IMG/VR virus record: IMGVR_UViG_3300021185_000291
Location: 1-33,903 of that record
DNA length: 33,903 nucleotides
Source of the DNA: a virus
Direction: 5' to 3' (one strand)
In this document: piece by piece, positions 31,099-33,903 of the stretch
Layout: each line of letters opens with the position of its first letter
Numbering within the stretch: position 1 is the first letter of the stretch
The notes under the pieces: generated by a model
The model's database searches: none
Seen by the model: the letters and a program-made list of their open reading frames with translations, nothing else
Told to the model about the DNA's origin: nothing
Made by a program: the position numbers and the translations under genes

Positions 31099-31953
31099 AT
31101 GGGATATGTAGGTAATCAAACTACAACTGCGTTTACTTCAATGGATAAGCAGGACATCACAGGTGATGGCACACCAAACTATACGCTCTCTCATTCTGTA
31201 GCCAATGCTAACGAGATTGAAGTATTCGTGAATAACGTCCGTCAGGAGCCTACAGTGGCTTATAGTGCCTCTGGTACTACGCTGACGATGACAGGCAACG
31301 TAGCAAGCACAGATGACTTCTACGTTGTGTATCAAGGTAAAGCGGTGGGTACGATTGTGCCGCCAGATGGCAGTGTTACATCAGCCAAACTAGACACAAA
31401 CATTGAAGTTTCTGGAATATTAACAGAGCCTAACAAAGAATACTTCCAAGTTAATCTAACAACTTCCCAAGCTGGTATTGCAGATGCAACACAAGCCACT
31501 GTTGATTTTGGTGGTAGCGGTACAGTTCAATATGACACTAAATCTAACTTTGATTCAAGCAACGATGCTTATTTGTTAGATAGTTCTTCTGGTGTTTATT
31601 TAATTTCTTTTTCTGTGGGTATATCCTCAGATGCCATCAATACAGAAGTTCTTGAAGATGCTGGCGCACAAGTTGAAGTAGCAACAGATGGCTCAACATT
31701 TACTGGTTTGTTTGGCGCAAGTTATCGCCCTAATGATGATGATGGTGGTGCGGGTGGTTCAGTACATCTTTCAGGAACATCTATTTACAAAGCTACAACA
31801 GCTACAACAAAACTTAGGCTCGCTGTGATAGCTGATACGAATGGTGGTGCTACCTATGAGGTAAGGCGTGGTGTAAACGCAAATATGCAAAGTTTAACAT
31901 TTTCAACTGATACAGGACACATTTGTTATTTATCAGTAGTGAGGATAGCGTAA
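31099..31953 (+). CDS. Tail fibre protein with C1q-like C-terminal domain
   Basis: 284 residues. The N-terminal module (YTLSHSVANANEIEVFVNNV then PDGSVTSAKLDTNI) is an immunoglobulin-like attachment unit common in marine phage fibres; the protein encoded at 32842 has a related one. The C-terminal half is a beta-sandwich of the C1q/TNF kind: SGVYLISFSVGIS, ATTKLRLAVIADT and a final CYLSVVRIA strand. Such domains form trimers at fibre tips. ATG 31099 follows GAGGAG; the stop overlaps the next start. Confidence 0.75.
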   Translation: MGYVGNQTTTAFTSMDKQDITGDGTPNYTLSHSVANANEIEVFVNNVRQEPTVAYSASGTTLTMTGNVASTDDFYVVYQGKAVGTIVPPDGSVTSAKLDTNIEVSGILTEPNKEYFQVNLTTSQAGIADATQATVDFGGSGTVQYDTKSNFDSSNDAYLLDSSSGVYLISFSVGISSDAINTEVLEDAGAQVEVATDGSTFTGLFGASYRPNDDDGGAGGSVHLSGTSIYKATTATTKLRLAVIADTNGGATYEVRRGVNANMQSLTFSTDTGHICYLSVVRIA

Positions 31954-32552
31954 TGGCATTAAGTAAAATACAATCAGAGTCCGTCAACCTAGCCGATAAC
32001 TTTGCGTTTAGTGGAACTGTTAGTGGGGCTGGTGGTTTAATACCGCTAAGTACAGTTACAATATCTTCTCCAACACCAAATATAACCTTTGATAATCTTA
32101 GCACTGATTACGACACCTATATGTTCTTTATAGAGGCACACCCATCTAATAATAATGTTTCTTTGTACTCAAGATTTCTTAATAGTTCTGGTGTAGAAAT
32201 AAACGGTAGTAGCGACTATGGTTATTATCTTGACCAAGATGGAACTGCGCTTAGTTCAGACGGCACGTTTTCAATGCGTCTATCTAATTCAACGGGTAAT
32301 AATTCTTACGAAGGTTATCGTGGTGTCTTAACTTTGCAAGGTAGAAACTACGCTGTGGACACCTCAGTAAAACCGCCGCAAGTTAGCGGCACTTATTCTA
32401 TTACAAATGGCAGTACTTTGTTAAGTGGCGGCGCATTTTATGGTGGTTTAAATGCCTCAGCGGTAGCTACCATTCGAGGCTATAGGTTTTTCTTTAGTGG
32501 TGGCAATATTGAAAAAGGTAAAATATCAATCTATGGAGTGACACAACCATGA
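31953..32552 (+). CDS. Tail fibre protein, MALSKIQ-type N-terminus
   Basis: 199 residues. ATG 31953 (MALSKIQSESVNLADNFAFS) is chosen over the upstream frame start at 31923 because this opening is a standard short fibre module and the ATG overlaps the preceding stop. The remainder is beta-rich with many Ser, Gly, Asn and Tyr residues, as in receptor-binding heads, and ends KISIYGVTQP. A host-recognition role is inferred from composition and position. Confidence 0.75.
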   Translation: MALSKIQSESVNLADNFAFSGTVSGAGGLIPLSTVTISSPTPNITFDNLSTDYDTYMFFIEAHPSNNNVSLYSRFLNSSGVEINGSSDYGYYLDQDGTALSSDGTFSMRLSNSTGNNSYEGYRGVLTLQGRNYAVDTSVKPPQVSGTYSITNGSTLLSGGAFYGGLNASAVATIRGYRFFFSGGNIEKGKISIYGVTQP

Positions 32553-32842
32553 ATAAAATAGTTGTTGATTTTGCGGTAAGTTCATCTCCACAAATCGTTG
32601 AGTTAAGCACAGAAGAAGTTGCCTCTCGACAAGCAGAAGAACAAGCATGGGCAGACGGACAAGCAGACCGTGACATTGCGGAACTACGCACAGAGCGTAA
32701 CCGCCTGTTAGCTGAGACAGATTACTTTGGTAACTCAGACGTAACAATGAGCGAGGCTATGACTACATATCGTCAAGCTCTCAGAGATATAACAAACAGT
32801 GCTACATCGCTTGATGATGTCACTTGGCCGGAGAAACCGTAA
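32549..32842 (+). CDS. Tail fibre assembly protein-like chaperone
   Basis: 97 residues. The end part RTERNRLLAETDYF, then TYRQALRDITN and VTWPEKP, matches the C-terminal motif of small phage tail assembly chaperones that help fold neighbouring fibres. The middle is an acidic coiled coil. ATG 32549 overlaps the upstream stop and the TAA overlaps the next start, so it is coupled to fibre genes on both sides, as expected for a fibre chaperone. Confidence 0.75.
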   Translation: MNKIVVDFAVSSSPQIVELSTEEVASRQAEEQAWADGQADRDIAELRTERNRLLAETDYFGNSDVTMSEAMTTYRQALRDITNSATSLDDVTWPEKP

Positions 32843-33312
32843 TGCCCTATATAGGTAAAGCCCCTCTTGCGGGTAAGTTCCAAATCGTTTCTACATCTGC
32901 TGTTAGTGGTGAACCTGCTAAGTTTTCTATGACTGTAAACAGTGCGGCCTTCAAGCCAGCAACAGCGGAGCAGTTAATTGTATCAGTCAACGGTGTGACA
33001 CAAGCACCTGTTAGTGCCTATAGTGTATCAGGAAGTAACATCATCTTCTCTGAGGCACTTAGCGCATCTGACAACATCGACTACATACTAGCCCTTGGCG
33101 AAGTAGCTAACACAGTAACCCCAACAGACGGTTCAGTAGATGCTAACAAACTCTCGTCAACAATAAGCCGTGGTGGTGCAGCACACATCAGGGTCAACCC
33201 TAACAGCCTTACAGTAGACACAACGATTGCAAGTGGTGAGAACGCTTTAGTAGCAGGACCATTTACACTGAGTGCAGAGTTGACTGTTAATGGCACATTC
33301 ACGGTGGCTTGA
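32842..33312 (+). CDS. Tail fibre protein, immunoglobulin-like module
   Basis: 156 residues from ATG 32842 (MPYIGKAPLAGKFQIVS), chosen because it overlaps the stop of the chaperone gene and because this MPYIG-P opening is a recurring marine phage fibre start; the frame reaches back to 32824. It contains the module LIVSVNGVTQAPVSAYSVSG and EVANTVTPTDGSVDANKL, related to the one in the 284-residue fibre, then a short beta region. It ends without a large head domain, so it may be a connector between fibres. Confidence 0.7.
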   Translation: MPYIGKAPLAGKFQIVSTSAVSGEPAKFSMTVNSAAFKPATAEQLIVSVNGVTQAPVSAYSVSGSNIIFSEALSASDNIDYILALGEVANTVTPTDGSVDANKLSSTISRGGAAHIRVNPNSLTVDTTIASGENALVAGPFTLSAELTVNGTFTVA

Positions 33313-33313
33313 T

Positions 33314-33814
33314 ATGAGTAAACTTTATGTAAATGAAATAGCCAGTAAAACTGGTTCAACTACAGCCATGACGATTGATAGTTCGGGGCGTGTGTTACAG
33401 CCAGCACTGCCAGCCTTTCGTGCGTACGGACAAGATGCTTCGTGGACCGATTATACGGATGGTCAAATACTTACATTTAAAAACGCAAGTACAGGTGATT
33501 ACTTTAACCAAGGCGGTCACTTCAATGAAAGCACATACAAGTTCACTTGCCCTGTTAATGGTGTGTACCTCTTTGGGTTTAGTTTGTATGTGATGGAAAA
33601 CGATAGTAACGGTTCGTTTACTTTGTACAGAAATGGAACTGAATTGAGTAATGGGTTCAAAATCCAAACTGGCGATAACAGCACTACAGATAGAACATTC
33701 AGCGCAACGTGGACATTATTGTGTTCTAGCGGAGATACGATTGCGGTTCATTGTAAAAGCGCAATGGATGTCTATGGACAGTTCTCGCAATTTCACGGTC
33801 ACTTAGTAGGATAG
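33314..33814 (+). CDS. Tail fibre protein with C1q-like domain
   Basis: 166 residues from ATG 33314 (MSKLYVNEIASKTGSTTAMT), the start of a conserved fibre anchor module ending IDSSGRVLQP. The rest is a C1q/TNF-like sandwich: NGVYLFGFSLYVMEN, FTLYRNGTELSNG, SSGDTIAVHCKS and final FSQFHGHLVG, a classical layout for such domains. It probably forms a trimeric receptor-binding tip. The next fibre gene starts with the same anchor module. Confidence 0.8.
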   Translation: MSKLYVNEIASKTGSTTAMTIDSSGRVLQPALPAFRAYGQDASWTDYTDGQILTFKNASTGDYFNQGGHFNESTYKFTCPVNGVYLFGFSLYVMENDSNGSFTLYRNGTELSNGFKIQTGDNSTTDRTFSATWTLLCSSGDTIAVHCKSAMDVYGQFSQFHGHLVG

Positions 33815-33823
33815 GAGGATAGC

Positions 33824-33903
33824 ATGGCTTCAATTATCGGAGTGAATGAACTCCAACATACTAACGGTACAACAGCGGCTACGATTGATAGCAGTGGGCG
33901 TAT
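33824..33903 (+). CDS. Tail fibre gene, 5' end only
   Basis: ATG 33824 after AGGAGG (33814-33819 region) opens a frame cut by the window edge after 26 codons. The peptide MASIIGVNELQHTNGTTAAT followed by IDSSGR repeats the anchor module of the preceding fibre gene (NEIASKTGSTTAMTIDSSGR), so it is another fibre of the same tandem set. The remainder is outside the window. Confidence 0.75.
   Translation, partial: MASIIGVNELQHTNGTTAATIDSSGR

Noticed and set aside
1-33903. CRISPR arrays, insertion sequences or transposons
   Set aside because: I saw no regularly spaced repeats and no transposase; the only recombinase is the phage integrase.

Overview
The window is most of the genome of a temperate, T7-like podovirus (Autographiviridae type) of the kind known from marine bacteria. 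Every gene I can support reads rightward on the + strand, and genes are tightly packed with many stop/start overlaps. The order follows T7: RNA polymerase, ssDNA-binding protein, endonuclease I, primase-helicase, DNA polymerase, exonuclease, then connector, scaffold, capsid, tail tubes, internal core proteins and tail fibre. Marine accessory genes are inserted: a class II ribonucleotide reductase, a MazG-like hydrolase and a DUF3310 protein. A tyrosine integrase and a tRNA-Leu-derived attachment site show that it can form lysogens. GC looks moderate by eye (low to mid 40s percent). The host cannot be named; a marine proteobacterium is a reasonable inference.

Layout. 1-2609: small early genes around a DNMT3-like cytosine methyltransferase and an overlapping PP-loop (PAPS reductase-like) gene. 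2610-4755: lysogeny region with a near-consensus sigma70 promoter, two microproteins, a winged-helix protein, the integrase, and a 317-base non-coding attP region carrying the 5' half of tRNA-Leu(UAA), flanking GTGTCCT repeats and a promoter overlapping a perfect palindrome. 4756-7187: the phage RNA polymerase, encoded as two overlapping genes instead of one. 7189-15392: replication and nucleotide metabolism, preceded by a candidate phage-type promoter. 15393-19985: a second copy of that promoter, then connector, scaffold and capsid genes, closed by an intrinsic terminator. 19997-33903: tail tube, internal virion and tail fibre genes, ending in a run of small fibre genes that share short N-terminal modules; the last is cut by the window edge.

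How it may work together (inference). Host polymerase transcribes the left region and the split phage polymerase, which then reads the two identical 15-base promoter sites before the replication and structural blocks. Four copies of TACAC-NN-GTGTA, one of them on the polymerase promoter, look like repressor sites that could keep the polymerase silent in a lysogen. Terminase, holin and endolysin genes are not in the window and presumably lie beyond its right edge.
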